Shown: positions 22,281 to 34,560, numbered from the stretch's first letter. The stretch is DNA of 64,000 bases from Cristatella mucedo (GCA_009760855.2 WPIO01000104.1:67501-131500), one strand, 5' to 3'. Translations and numbers: made by a program. Notes: generated from the sequence alone by a model not told the origin.

Positions 22281-23630
22281 TATTGTCAGTTAGTGTAGGA
22301 ATCACACCTTTAGCATGGCTAATTCCCATGCCATACTCTATAGTTCAGTTTACTCAACGAACCTGTCAGATTCGTTTGATTTTCAATATCAGTTGTACGA
22401 AATGAACACTTGTTTGATACAGTGTTATCGTATAAAAGATGAAGGTGACGAGAGGCGTCGTGGGCGGCGCCTCGTGCGGTAGATAGCATTGTTTTGTCCA
22501 AGCCCGTGCTGATAAGCCTTATTCGAGAATTATCTTGCGGTCAATGTTTAGCGGGTAGGCGTAATTGTATTCTTTCTATAGTTGCATTATATCTGTGCAA
22601 GCACAGATATTGGCTGCGTAGCAGATAGACTCGTAATCAAATCGGGTCAAGCGGTCAGCACGTCGTTGTTCTCGGCCACTTTCCAAATATGCAAAGAGGC
22701 TGTGCGTTTGGTTACTTCATTGTACCACAAAACTGGCATTGGCAAAATCAATTGAACAAAAATAAATTGGAAAAATCTATTGAATCAAAATCAATTAATT
22801 ATTTTGGAAGTCCGGTCCATGAGTAAGGCTATATTGTCCCGTTCCATCCCATAAGCGAACATTACTGACGTTACTCTGGCGGTGTGTTCTTTGCAATGTC
22901 CATAGTGCTACTGCGGCGGTACAGCCACCATATTTCAGGTCTGTCAAAAAACAGTAAAAATTAACCAGCTTGTATGCCTAAAAATGACATGCACACCGAT
23001 AGTTTAAATCGATTAATTATAAGCAATTGACTCCTAATATAACGGCAGGCTGGATTTTGACCAGTCCCTTGCTTAATTACGCTTTGAACCGCTGCGGATA
23101 TTTATTAATACTTATTATCACACAGTGAAACGTATCATGAAAAAGGAGCCTGACCTCGAAAGTCAGTCTTTAAGATGATCTGTTATTGCTTAACGGGTAT
23201 GGCTGAGTCTTTGCGTACCTACACGCTTATTAGCACGGTCTTTAGTAATCGAATACATTTTCCCTGTTCCCATTTCAATGCATCGAGAGATGCTACGCTC
23301 CTCCGATTAGATGATGAGCTAGATTATTAAGTAAAGAGCTGGCCGCTGTTAATCAACTGGCTGAAAGTCGGAGGTCAACTTAGTGCCGGGCTTTTTGCAC
23401 AGAGGTCAGCATTTCAAATCCAAGCAGGTACGCTGCTTATTCAACGCTGTCACTCAGCTATTCGCTAGCGGTTAATTATCTTTATATTAAAAATAAGGTA
23501 TATCGACAATTGGTTTGCATAGCACGTTCAGAGCTATGAATCTCGCTCACTTACTTTGCAGATGCTACGAAGGCAGCGTGTCGAAATTGTTAGCAGGATC
23601 AGTGTCATCTGGAACGAACTAGAAATACAA
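22281..23630. repeat. Segmental duplication SD4, copy 1, right block
   Basis: Collinear with about 36700-38060. Shared phrases include ATGCAAAGAGGCTGTGC, CAGGTCTGTCAAAAAA, AGCCTGACCTCGA, ATCAACTGGCTGA and GAGGTCAGCATTT. No coding region is seen in either copy; both are AT-rich. A hairpin is conserved between them (22589-22610). Confidence 0.75.
22589..22610. repeat. 10-bp inverted repeat conserved in both SD4 copies
   Basis: ATATCTGTGC-AA-GCACAGATAT, identical at 37032-37053 although the surrounding sequence has diverged. Confidence 0.8.
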
Positions 23631-24600
23631 GTGTCGTGCTGATGCTGAGAGAAAAAAGTGCATTTTTAGCTTCTTTATTAATGTTGTTCAATCGAGGACA
23701 TTTGCGACGTCACTCGGAAGCGGGGAATGTCCTATATGGCCGTAGGAGTTGGGAATTATGCTCCATCCCCTATGAAATGTATCTATATCACAGCAAATTT
23801 ATTGATAGTTCATTAAATTGGCACAAACAGCACGGGCAACATTATCTATCGTTTGATTGAACACTAGCTGTCGTGTTGACTTTTTGATGACCTGTGAAAG
23901 TCGCGTTCACGTTTTTCCGGGTTTCAAAAGTGGCTTTTTTGGAATAAAATCAACAGATATTACATCAGGAACTGTAAAAGAAAAATAATAATGCACATGA
24001 TAAAGCACCCTCAGATAACTCAATCTCTCTCTAGGCGCTTTACATTTGCTGCAAAGGGAAATGCAATTAAATGGTGAGTAATATCATGCTTGATAAACAA
24101 ATAAAATGAATAACATGGTTCGGTGTAAAATGCATAGGGTCAGCATGCAAATGTGGTTAGTGGCAGCACGCACAATGTCAGCACGCATAAGCACATGAAG
24201 GACGAATCACGGGGACCACTAAATGCCATTCTAAATAGGTGTCTGCCAATGCACTTAAAAGATGCACGACTCTTGGTTATGGCTAGAGCAGTTTCTAATC
24301 TCCAGAAATGGTATTCAAAGTATTTTAGGTTGGTTCAAAGAAGAGCTCTACAACTTGAATCAGAAGAACGATTTGTACGATGCCCAGTCTGATCGGAAAT
24401 TAGTTCCGATTAATGAGATGGAGAAGTAGAAGAAGAGATTAATGAGATGGAGAAGTAGAAGGTCCTGAAATTCAGTGACCAACGCTTGAAGCTGATGGGA
24501 AGACTGCTTGATGGGAGCCCATAGATAAGTCGGGACAACTATCGGGAGAAATAGTGTAATGTGGCCACTGCAAAGCTAACGATAGACGAGGCTGCTGAGT
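23630..24600 (-). mobile_element. LINE family A, old copy with a younger 3' end inserted
   Basis: The outer parts (23630-23760 and 24250-24600) parallel 38275-38700. The middle (about 23985-24245) is a better preserved family A 3' end starting with AATAATGCACATGATAAAGC and absent from the duplicate. That middle piece therefore arrived after the SD4 duplication. Confidence 0.65.
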
Positions 24601-24699
24601 TTAGTGACAATTCCGCAGGTGCCTAATTGCACAGACTGGTAGACCTGCGCACTGTAGATTACAGAAGTCAAAATATGATGCCAACACAAAAGTAATGTT

Positions 24700-25290
24700 A
24701 TTAACAATAGTAATAAACACGTAGAGCGCCCTCAGAGAACTCAGTCTCCTTTTGGGCACTATACATATGGGCCGCATAGTAATTATGACCGCATGGTTGG
24801 TTGCAGTATGCTCAATACCAATCATAAGCATCGCGTGGTTAGAATCGACGTGAAAAAGAGCAGCAGCCTGTGAGCGTGCGGTGAGTTGCAGCATGCACAG
24901 TGTCAGCACGCACAATAACACATGAGATGAATCTCACTGACCCACTAAATGCTGTGATAAAATATGCGTTTCTAGTGTTTCTTTAACTTTTCAAATTAGG
25001 GGGTGTTATGATGAAAGTCGGAAGCGAGTTCCGAACTTTGGCACAATGCGAACTAAAGGCAAGGTCTCCACAAGATTTGAGGTTCGTACCTAGTACAGGC
25101 AAACGACTAGATTTCAAAAAAGCGGATGGCGCAATGCTTAGCCTGGTAATTGAGAGTAGATCTGATAGGTAGGCTGGATCCAAAGAATAAAGAGACCTAG
25201 AAGTGAGTAACAAAACTTTGAAATCTATGGATTGCCTGACTGAGAGCCAGTGCAGGGGGATTTGTCTCTGTCTGTAACTCCACAAAGTTA
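24700..25290 (-). mobile_element. LINE family A, diverged C-terminal and 3' part
   Basis: The minus-strand frame at 24983-25285 reads IPLHWLSVRQSIDFKVLLL and SLDPAYLSDLL, a decayed form of the family A block. Confidence 0.75.
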
Positions 25291-25295
25291 TAAAA

Positions 25296-26240
25296 ATAAT
25301 ATTAATAATAATATTGCACTTGATAAAGCGCCCTCAGAGAACTTAATCTCTTTCTAGGCGCTTTACATTTGCTGCAAAGTGATACGCAATAGAATAGTAA
25401 GTAAAATCATGCTTGAAAAACAAACAAAATGAATAACATGGTTAGGGGTTACATACACTGGGTCAGCATGCAAATGTGGTTAGTGGCAGCATGAACAGTG
25501 TCAGCACGCATAAGCACATCGAGGACAAATCACAAGGACCCACTAAATGCTGTCCTAAATAGGTATGTTTTTAAGTTTCTTTTAAATGTAGTCAGGTCAG
25601 GGGATGTTCTGATGCAGGTCGGGAGGGAGTTCCAGGCTGTGGGAGCATACGAGCTAAATGCACGGTCTCCAAAGGATTTAAGGTTTGTACGAGGTATTTC
25701 CAGACTGTTGGATTCCGAAAAGCGAGTGGTACAATGCTTTGCCTGATGGGGTAGTGTATCTGAAAGATAGGCTGGAGCCATAGAATAAAGAGACCTAAAA
25801 GTGAGCGACAAAACCTTGAAGTCAATCCGTTGCTTGACTGGTAACCAGTGCAGGTCGGCGAGAAGTGGAGTAATGTGGCAACTGCGACGCTCACGACAGA
25901 CAAGCCTAGCTGCAGAGTTTTGCACCAGCTGCAATCGCCTGATCGCACATGCTGGTAGGCCAGTAAGCAGTGAGTTGCAGAAGTCGAGACGAGATGTCAC
26001 GAATGCATGGACCAACTTGGACGTGGTATCCTTATCTAAACAAGCCCTAATTTTAGCAATGTTATGAAGCTGAAAATAGGCTGATTTGACTGTGGAGCTG
26101 ATGTGGTCGTCTAACGAGAGGTCGCTTTGGAATATGACACCTAGATTTCGAGCTGATGCAACTGGAGATATGCTGGCAGAGCCAATTTTGAAAGTCAGCC
26201 TTTCCAATTTCTGAATAACACTAGGTTTGCCCATAACTAG
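25296..26240 (-). mobile_element. LINE family A, best-preserved C-terminal part and 3' end
   Basis: An open minus-strand frame of 234 residues (25530-26234) starts within the thumb region: NLGVIFQSDLSLDDHISSTV, LDFCNSLLTGLPACAIRRLQ, ITPLLADLHWLPVKQRIDFK, LYSMAPAYLSDTLPHQAKH. The full 3' end follows, ending in an (ATT)n tail at 25296-25320. It is 5'-truncated. Being uninterrupted, it is among the youngest insertions here. Confidence 0.9.
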
Positions 26241-26244
26241 TAAG

Positions 26245-29200
26245 TTATGGGCAAAGTAATAAAGACTATGTGGGTGCTACGCAGGAGAGTTGTGCATAGC
26301 CCACTCGCAGCCTAAACGGCTTTCGGTACGCATTCGGTAGCCAACAGACTTCGTCTCACGCAACAAAGAGAAAGTGTGAAGCATAGCAAAGTCAGGAGAG
26401 CAGTTAAGGTATTGAGTAGCATAGAAGTAGCAGCTCAGGACCGCTGAAAAGGATATGCCATAGTCGGCAGTAAGAAAGTAGTTGTCGTTGCGTTAGAATT
26501 GTGGAAGCGAGTTCCACAGTCTAGGACCTGCAGAGCTAAAGCTTCTGTCGCCAACTGTCTTTAAGCGGAGGAATGGGACAGCTAATGTATTGTCCACACA
26601 GGACCTCAGGGCGCGAACAGGCTGAAACTGATGCAGCAGTTCAGCTAGGTACGAAGGAGCCAAGCCGTGGCGGGCCTTGTGGGTCAGCGTAAGAACTTTG
26701 CTCTGTATCCTTTGCTCAACCGGCAACCATCCTAGCTCTTTCAGCAAAGGAGACACGTGCTCAAACCGCTGGGACTTGAAGACTAGCCTTGCAGCCATAT
26801 TCATAGTCCACTGCAGTGGCGTAATAGCTTTCTTTGGCAGCCCAGCCAAAAGGGCATTACAATAATCAAGCCGAGACAGAACTAAGTAGTTAATTTCTAC
26901 AAGCCACTGTGGAAGACAGCTCATAATCTTGGATAGGGATCGGACGTGATAGCTAGCTGTAGAAGCAGCCTTCAGAATGCAGCTTTTAAAATTGAGGCAG
27001 CTGTCGAAAACGCTACCTAAATTTCGAGCATATGGTGATGGCCGCATGACAGCATCACCTATTACAAAAGCAAAGCCTTTTAATCCAACCACACGCTTGT
27101 GAAGCCTTTCAATCTAGCCACATGCTTAGGGTGTCCTATAACCAGCAGTTCGGTTTTAGCGTCACTTAGTTTCAAGAAATTTTCCGAATATCCAGGATCG
27201 AATGTTGGCAAGCCAAGCATTCAGTTTCTCAGTTGCTGCAGCAGATTCCGACGGTTTGAACGACAAATACAGCTTAACATCGTCTGCATGAAAGTGACAA
27301 CCTATCCCATGGGCAGTAATTACTTTTCCCAGAGGTTTAGCACAAATAATGGGACCGAGTACAGACCCTTGAGGGACTCCACAAGTGACCCTTCTCGTGT
27401 AAGACCTGACCCCCACATGACACGGATTGAACACGATCAGACAAGTACGATTTAAACTACGCTAGTGCTTCGTCTGCCAGACCGATCGTTGTTCTCAATT
27501 GTTCAAGTAGAGTATCGTGATCAATGGTTTCGAGGGCAAGTGACAGATCTAGCAGAGCTATAGCAGTGACATCCCCTTCATCGTTGCCACGTAGAGCGTC
27601 AGTGTTAACACAGAGAAGAGCAATTTAGTGGAGTGGTGCCTCTTGAACCCCGATTGAAATGTTTCTGACGTTTCATACTTTTCAATAGCAGCAATTTTTT
27701 AAAGAATCTTTGACAAAAAGGAAGAAGGGAAGTTGTGCGACAGTTTGCGAAGACCTCTGTACCTAGTCCAGGATTTTTAAGTATGGGTCTAACGATTGCC
27801 GATTTTAAGGACTTGGGGAGGACCCTTTTCCCAAAGAAGCATTAAAAATCTCGGTTATGGCAGGGCTAAGTTGTTCTGCCAGTGAAGGCCACAGAGATGA
27901 TGATATAGGGTCTTCAGGAGACCGGCATTTTTTGCTAGACCTTATTACGGTAGCCACATCGCATGAATCCTTGGAGAACCTTTTAAGGAAGGTCGCAGGT
28001 TGTGATATAACAATTGCTTTAGTCGGAGGGGGCTTTACGGAGGAGCGAATGTGCACAATGTTTTCAGTAAAGAAGGCTGAAAACGTTTCGGCTGAGCCCT
28101 TAATACCTGGGGAGGCAGACCTCTCACTATTGGTCTGTAAATGGCTTACTGTCTTATAAATCTGTTTAGGGTCCGACTGGCGGGTTTAGCTTTCGAGTGA
28201 AAAGGAAGCCCTGGCTTTTTTAAGGTTCCAGGTGTAAACTCGAAGGAAGCCTTTGAAATTGACTAGATTTGCATCGGACCCCGATTTCTTGAAACGACGT
28301 TCAAGCCTACTCTTAACCCGGTGCATGTTAAGGAGTTTTTTTGTAAATTGAATAGAATCTCAATGATTCTGCACACGGATAGAGTGAACGGTAGCATGCT
28401 TGTCAATAGCACTCCTGAGTGTCATGTTCACTGCATCAGTGAACATACCGAGGCCGCCGGTCGAGTCTGGGTGCAGATCAAGAAGATCTGCACCACAAAC
28501 AGATTTCAAAACTTGTGAATGTCAACGCTTTGTAAGTTACATCGCTTGACAGGTTCGACATTACCCTGTACGTACAAGGGAGCAGGAACAGTAAACAAGA
28601 CCAAACAATGATCTAAGAGGGTCAGTGGGCACACCACAAGGTCAGTGGGGAGAACATCCGTAGTGATCACCGGATCTAGAATATGGCCACCGGAGTGGGT
28701 GGTGTGATTAACTTGTTGGACCAAACCAAAATTAAACCAGACCATCAAGAAATGAGTGGACCTGGCTATTGATAGGGTTGTCAACGTGAATATTAAAGTC
28801 TCCAGTAATCAGTAACGGCCTGTCGCACAGGAATATTTTAGCGAGCAACTCAGAAAACTCTTCTATAAACAAGTCTACACAGCCAGAAGGAGGCCGGTAT
28901 ATCCCAACGGTGAGAGGAATTGTTTTTGTCGATGACCTGATTGCAACTGATTCAAACGATGGCCCATGCGAAAAACTGCACATCTTATAGCCAAACGATT
29001 CGCGAACAACAATTGCAACCCGCCACCAATCTTGTCAGAACGCATGAACTGATAGAATGAGAAACCGGGTGGAGTGGTCTTAGATATATAGCTACTGGAA
29101 CAAGGCGTCATCTAAGTTTCGGTAAGCAGAAATGCATTGACCTTCTTCTGGACCAACTGATCACGGATACGTGACCGCTTGGTTTTTAGCGAGCGGAAAT

Positions 29201-29300
29201 TTAGTAGACGGAAATTAAGAGGCTGACCAAAACCTGGCAACGACGATGAGATGGCTTGTATTCACGTTGGCGTGTATCAGGGCCCGGCAGACGCGGACCC
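26245..29300 (-). mobile_element. LINE family B, long copy with endonuclease and RT
   Basis: Read 5' to 3' on the minus strand: an endonuclease part with YRPPSGCVDLFIEEF and LLITGDFNIHVDN (28732-28983), the linker and early RT part (27805-28056), RT motif GVPQGSVLGPIICAK and FHADDVKLYL where the box is HADD (27162-27434), and the C-terminal LDYCNALLAGLPKKAITPLQ, SPLLKELGWLPVEQRI, AGPRLWNSLPQF (26493-27092). This is the usual EN-RT order of CR1/L2-type elements. Stops and frameshifts separate the parts, so it is inactive. Confidence 0.88.
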
Positions 29301-30285
29301 TTCGATTCTGAAATGGACCTTAGTAATGGCCACCGGTCCACATTTCACAACGTGCTGAGCCAAGGCAGGTGAGCTACTACCGCAACGAGTACTATTCAGC
29401 GAATTAAACTTACGGGTCGTAGGCTTGATAGCCGAGCTGTTGATATGGCGAACGCAGGATGCAGGAAGGTTCTAACTGACCCACCGAAGAAGGCCCGCTG
29501 GTAGGTATCGACTAATGGCGACATCGCATCCTATGCTAAGCAGGTGCGGTTTTATGTAGCATATCCGAAGACAGCTCATATATAGCTACAGCGAAGATAG
29601 CAACGGAATACCCGGAGGTATCGCGGAGAAATCAGAAAAAGGTCCACACCACACTACGAGCTGCCCGAGGCCGGTCTCTGGCGCGGGGGAGGAAGCCTGT
29701 GGTGTGACGTGGCAACAGCGACGCTCACAAAAGAGCAGCACGGCTACCTTTTGAGAGCAACTCAGGTAAGAGGAGAGAATTGCTCTACTCTGTGGGAAAG
29801 ACTCTGACGGGGCAGAATTGCAATAAGAATGCGCTTTTAGTTTTAATTTTGTATAAGTGCTAGTACAAGTAATTACTTAAAAATCGTCAACAATTGATAT
29901 ATCTTGGACGTACTCTTTAACTGGTTCTTTAAAATACATTTTTTATAAGCGGTTTTTTCTCGAAAATTTGTATTTGCTAATTTGTAAAATTTGCTCATGG
30001 TTTTAAATTCTTGTCAACATCTAATGTTTTTGAAATTCTTAATTTATTAGTTCGTTTTTGCTCAGCTGTCGATTGTGCTTGCTTCCTTCTACCTGCGATC
30101 TTCGACGTTCGAACGTGTAGGAATCTGTCATTGCAAGCCAGTCTTTAAGCTTAGTCAATTTTGCGTCTAATTGGTTTGAAACAGTGACAGTGCTATGTGC
30201 GCACAACCCTAACTAGCTGGGTAGCATCGCCACTAGCACAACGTTCAAAAAATTGAAAGCTTACAATACTGAATAAATAAATAAA
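29301..30285. other. Probable LINE 5' region, then AT-rich intergenic
   Basis: 29301-29690 continues from the LINE B copy and may be its 5' end. 29700-29830 resembles an old family A piece on the minus strand (compare 40015-40160). 29830-30285 is AT-rich with nothing recognised. Confidence 0.4.
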
Positions 30286-30459
30286 AATAAATCCTAGCTG
30301 ATTAAACAGCCTCTTTTTGTAGAGCGACAGAAGAACCTTTACGGCCATCACCACCGCTCGCCATGCCGATAAAGAATCGCCCACCGCAAAAATCAAACTC
30401 ACGACCTCGGTCCCGAGGTCGTGAAAGCAACCGCCTTACCTAGTGTTCCATCACGGCTC
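30286..30459 (-). mobile_element. tRNA-derived SINE
   Basis: Same element as 8488-8658: the A-box side at 30440-30459, the hairpin ACGACCTCGG-TCC-CGAGGTCGT, a mutated B-box region (GAGTTTGATTTTTG on the minus strand), and the TTTGTAGAGCGACAGAAGA body. Confidence 0.8.
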
Positions 30460-30930
30460 TCAAACTGTAACGACGCAGCGCTTTATATTCTGAACGCAGC
30501 GTTAACAAATTCATCAAATTAGAAAAAGCACTAACAATAGCCCCATATTTTCGCTGACACAGCAAGTGACTTCCAGAAAACTCGCAAACAGGCTTACAGC
30601 AGCTCAAGCGAAGTGCTTGAACTTGCTGACCTGCAGGCCATTACTCCAAGAGTGGATCTGTTTGCTGTCAGGCGGGCACATACCTTCTATAACAGCCAGA
30701 TGGTAAGTGATACACTAATCTTGTCAATACGTAACTATAAATAGCACTGCTCATAAGCTGCCACTTATCGTATTTATTGTATAAGCAACTCTCAGTTATA
30801 ATCCAGCGACCAAGCTGTGACAGCCCTCCGCACATCCTGTCGTCGGCGGTCAAGCCACGCTACACGCTCTAGGCAGCGGCCCCGGCGTCGATGGATCAAG
30901 CGGCCTCCCCCTCCTCCCGTTGTAATCCTT
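30460..30930. other. Intergenic, nothing recognised
   Basis: No gene or known repeat seen. A short CCTCCCCCTCCTCCC run lies near 30905. Confidence 0.4.
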
Positions 30931-31195
30931 CGGCTGCCCTTATACTCCATGCATGCGTTGTTTTTGGCCATGCCGGTTTATTGGGAAATAATTTTGTGAG
31001 GTATGAGTCGCTGCTCGGACAGGAGCAGATTGTGTGAAGCTGGACGGATAGCCCTTATATTCCATGCATGCGTTGTTTTGGGCCATGACGGTTTATTGGG
31101 AAATGATTGTGTGAGGGTGAGTCGCTGCTCGGACAGGAGCAGATTGTGTGAAGCTGGACGGAGAGCCCTTATATTCCATGCATGCGTTGTTTTTC
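30931..31195. repeat. 114-bp tandem repeat, about 2.3 units
   Basis: The unit includes GAGTCGCTGCTCGGACAGG, GTGTGAAGCTGGACGG, TTATATTCCATGCATGCG and GGTTTATTGGGAAAT. Units begin near 31005 and 31119; a partial unit precedes them and another partial copy lies at 32722-32800. The open frame across it is a by-product of the 114-bp (38-codon) period. Confidence 0.85.
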
Positions 31196-31689
31196 GGACT
31201 GTCGAGCCGCGTTTCGTTCCGAAAACGCCCGACAGCTGGCGACAGTTTGTGGTAGATGGACGCTCCCACAGATGCCACCAATGCGTGGATTGGGGCAGGA
31301 CTGCCGAGTCATCTGCCGAAAGCCGTTGTCCACCCTCCAACTGCGCGTGAACCTGCGGCTGCTTTGGCAGTCTTAGCCCTCTTATGGTTTCCGCCTAGTA
31401 CTCGCGGGACGCAGAGTCATGTTACCTCACTCAAGCTCATAGTTCTTAATCGACGTTCAGCTATCAGGCTCGTAGTCGATATTGCCGGGGCTTTGCAAAA
31501 GTCAGTCTCAGCAACGGTCTGCTGGTCGGCGAGTCGCTAAGACAGTGCGTTGCACAACTATCTGCTTTTGTTTCTAACTGAATATCGTATATCCGCGACT
31601 TGACTTCGCAAAAGTGAGACATAAGAATGATATCATTTGCAGCAGCTGTGATAATATTAATAATAATAATAATAATGCAGTGAGCACAA
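31196..31689. other. Intergenic, nothing recognised
   Basis: No gene seen. A 45-bp stretch near 31505-31555 (CAACGGTCTGCTGGTCGGCGA) resembles 43136-43190. An (AAT)n run lies at about 31655-31677. Confidence 0.4.
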
Positions 31690-31971
31690 TCGAACTAAAA
31701 TGGCGATCGAAAACAGCGACGCGAAATGGCTCTACATACCACTGAGCCATTTTGCGGCGGGCAGCGTGAATCGCGACGCTGCCCCAACAGTAGCTTCTTC
31801 ACTACGCTCAATTCCTGGTAAAGCCTTCGCCCGTTGGCCTCGCGACAGGCCACCTGGCGTCGCTCCCTGCTCTGCCCGTATTCGTGGTCGGCGCCGTGCG
31901 TGACCTTGAGTATTTTCAGCGCTTCGACGAACTGTTGCTCAGCGGCCTCCGTTTGCCCGCTTCGCATCATC
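31690..31971 (-). pseudogene. Inverted fragment of SMYD type II exon 2
   Basis: The minus strand reads MMRSGQTEAAEQQFVEALKI, then LKVTHGADHEYGQSRERRQ, matching the last helices of the 14223-17434 gene, followed by its 3' flank phrase (a GGTATGTAGAG-type segment). It is the only SMYD piece on the minus strand. It is cut at the 5' side by a plus-strand LINE A starting about 31972, so everything before MMRSG is gone. Confidence 0.85.
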
Positions 31972-32720
31972 AAATTAGATAGAGATACCACATCTAAGTT
32001 GGTCCATGCATTCGTGACATCGCGTCTCGACTTCTGCAACTCACTGCTTACTGGCCTACCAGCATGTGCGATCAGGCGATTGCAGCTGGTGCAAAACTCT
32101 GCAGCTAGGCTTGTCTATCGTGAGCGTCACAGTGGCCACATCACACCACTTCTCGCCGATCTGCACTGGCTCCCTGTCAAGCAACGGATTTACTTCAAGG
32201 TTTTGTCGCACACTTTTAGGTCCCTTCATTCTTTGGCTCCAGCCTATCTCTCAGATATACTCCCTCACCAGGCAAAGCATCGTACCACCCGCTTTTCGTT
32301 ATCCAACAGTCTACAAATACCTTGTACAAACCTCAAATCCTGTGGAGACCGTGCATTTAGCTCGTATGCTGTCAAAGCCTGGAAATCCCTGCCAACCTGC
32401 ATCAGAACATCCCATGACCTGACCACATTTAAAAAGAACTTAAAAACACACCTTTTCAGGACAGCATTTAATGGGTCCCTGTGATTCGTTCTTGATGTGC
32501 TTATGCGTGCTGACACCGTGCATGCTGCCACTAACCACATTAGCATGCTGACCCTTTGCATGTCGCCCCTAACCATGTTGGTCAGTTGGTTTATTTATCA
32601 AGCGCGATATTATTCACCATTCAATTGCATTCCTCTTTGCAGCAAATGAAAAGCACCTAGAGAGAGATTGAGTTCTATGAGGGCGCTGTATAAAATGTAT
32701 TAATATTATATTTATTGTTA
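31972..32720 (+). mobile_element. LINE family A, C-terminal part and 3' end
   Basis: The plus strand reads LVHAFVTSRLDFCNSLLTGL, ITPLLADLHWLPVKQRIYFK and AYLSDILPHQAKHRTTRFS, ending in the 3' end with GAGTTCTATGAGGGCGCTGT. The RT C-terminus is open. Very close to the copy at 25296-26240. Confidence 0.9.
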
Positions 32721-33069
32721 TGTCGGTTTATTGGGAAATGGTTTTGCGAGGGTGAGTCGCTGCTCGGGCAGGCTGTGGGAAGCTGGACGGATGGGAGAGC
32801 TGCGTCTCGTTGCAGCACTGAGAGCTGTGGTGGAGCGCATGAATGCTGTAGCCGTCGCGCCTCCCCCCATAGGTGTCTCAGTAACGTCGCCTGTGTACCG
32901 TCAGAGTGTTTGCTTACGCTACTCGTAGGACTAGTGGACTCATTTGCGAGATGTGCATCTCTGCGAGTTGCTAAGCCTAGCCATAGCTGCTGAGACAGAG
33001 ATGGTCGTTGAATAACTACAAGCAGGTTTTTTTACGGTCCGCCGGAAGCGAGCCGACTGAGACGACACG
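32721..33069 (+). other. 5' flank of a deleted type II SMYD gene
   Basis: 32722-32800 repeats the 114-bp unit. 32900-33069 is similar to 44190-44362 upstream of another type II start (CTACTCGTAG, GCGAGA, a T-rich run, then CCGGAAGC and CCGACTGAGACGACACG before ATG). This is likely a shared promoter/5' UTR region, but no core element is certain. Confidence 0.5.
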
Positions 33070-33410
33070 ATGAACTACGCCGAGTTCCTGCGTCCTCACT
33101 ACGAGCCTGGAGACGTGATCAACTCGGGAATGCCGTACGCATACGTCCTGCTCAACTCGTCTAGAGGACGCTACTGTGCCTGCTGCGTTCGTCCCACGCC
33201 GGCTGCGAGGCTGATCGAATGCCAGTTCGACAGCTACTGTGGACCCGAGTGCCGCTAGGCGGCGCTGGCGTTCCACCGCTTCGAGTGCCCGCCGCTGGCA
33301 GCTTGGACTCGCGGCGGCAAGCGACCTGAGCAGCTGCTGTACATGATGCGTCTGCTCTTTCGCGCGCTCTTTCGTCGAGCGTTCGAGGGCGCCGCCACAG
33401 ACCACCTGGT
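33070..33410 (+). pseudogene. SMYD type II exon 1, stop codon and internal deletion
   Basis: It starts MNYAEFLRPHYEPGDV and keeps the first MYND cysteines. It lacks three codons around the second Cys pair (LIECQFDSYC instead of LTACPDCQFDSYC). TAG replaces CAG at 33256-33258. It runs on to FRRAFEGAA near 33405. There the sequence jumps directly to 3'-flank DNA (CATTTCGCGTTGC from about 33421), so the rest of exon 1, the intron and exon 2 are deleted. Confidence 0.9.
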
Positions 33411-33640
33411 ATACAGAGTCATTTCGCGTTGCTGTTTCCCATTACCATTTCAGGTTGACTTGGCGTCCCACTGATAAAACTGAGCGAACAGCTTCAGCGA
33501 CCAGAGCTTTTTTACACCTGGAGGGGAGCGGCAATGTCGCCACTTGGTAACGAGCCTCGACGTCTCCTAAGCTAATAATAATAGTAGCTGAGGGCGAGGC
33601 CGCCTTCCACTTGTTTGAGAGCCGTGCCTCCATAGTCACA
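33411..33640. other. SMYD type II 3' flank joined to exon 1 by deletion
   Basis: Similar to 13310-13440, 47495-47620 and 51805-51960: the CATTTCGCGTTGC, CCACTGATAAAAC and TTTTTTACA-type order is retained. No SET sequence remains. Confidence 0.65.
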
Positions 33641-34560
33641 CCTTGCGCTTTCTGTTCAAGTTCAATGTCGGGCGATTGATGTCTAGGCAAGTGATTACAG
33701 TCGCCTCAGCGTATAAGAATATTGGATGTAACAATACTCCATTCCTAAAAATAGCTGTTCTGCGTCCTAGATTGTTAGTCTATAACTGCATTAGCCTCAC
33801 TACCCCGACGGGAATTCGCGGCATATAAGAATGCTTATCGGCCGGTATAAGCAAATTCTTGCCAGCCGATGCCTGCTCCCGCCATTAATCGGGAATGCGA
33901 AAGTGAGGCCAAACGCAAAGGTAAGCATTATGTTTATCGCTACCAAGCACTTCCGCTAGCCCTAGGGAACGAGTGCTGAGCTTGTCGCCAGCCGGCGCGC
34001 TTCCTCAGTTGGTCTCAGGATGGAGCAGTTGCTGCTCTCAGCTGGAGTCCGATGAGCCGTCGTTTGTAGCCAGGGCCGTGCGACACTGCTATCTGGCGCG
34101 TAGATCGCTTCAGTCGCAAACGATCGCCCAGACTCTGATTGCATGGGGTCAATATACCTGTAAACATACCTGATAGCAGAGGGTCAATATTCCTATCTGC
34201 CCGGGGTCAATATACACGATTGCATGGGGTCAATATACCCGTCTTGGGAAGGCAGTACCCCGGGCTGAGGAGCCAGGGCGGCCGCCCAGGGCACTCCGAG
34301 GTGTCCATCCACGCGCCTGGGGTTCTGGGAGCGATCCTCGCACATGGCACTGCTGTAATACAACTCGGCGCACTTTACACGAGTGTCTTCTGCCATGGCC
34401 GAAGAGCAGCTGTCATCTGTCTGATTAGTTATACACGATTGTCGATGCTGTTTCTTCAGTCTCTCCGGCGCGTTCCTGCTGGCGCGGCTGACGAGTAGCT
34501 TCATCTTAATAGAGTTTTTAATATTGACGGAACATAGAAATCGATGCACTGACGAGAGAG
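33641..34560. repeat. Dispersed repeat R1, copy 2
   Basis: Same order as the other R1 copies; the minisatellite with core GGGGTCAATATAC has about four to five units here (34140-34235). It ends past GTGTCTTCTGCCATGG with the CAGTCTCTCCGGCGCG module that recurs at 5630 and 55385. Confidence 0.65.

Noticed and set aside
28321-28518. Small open frames on the plus strand within the LINE B copy
   Set aside because: Antisense shadows of a minus-strand retrotransposon.
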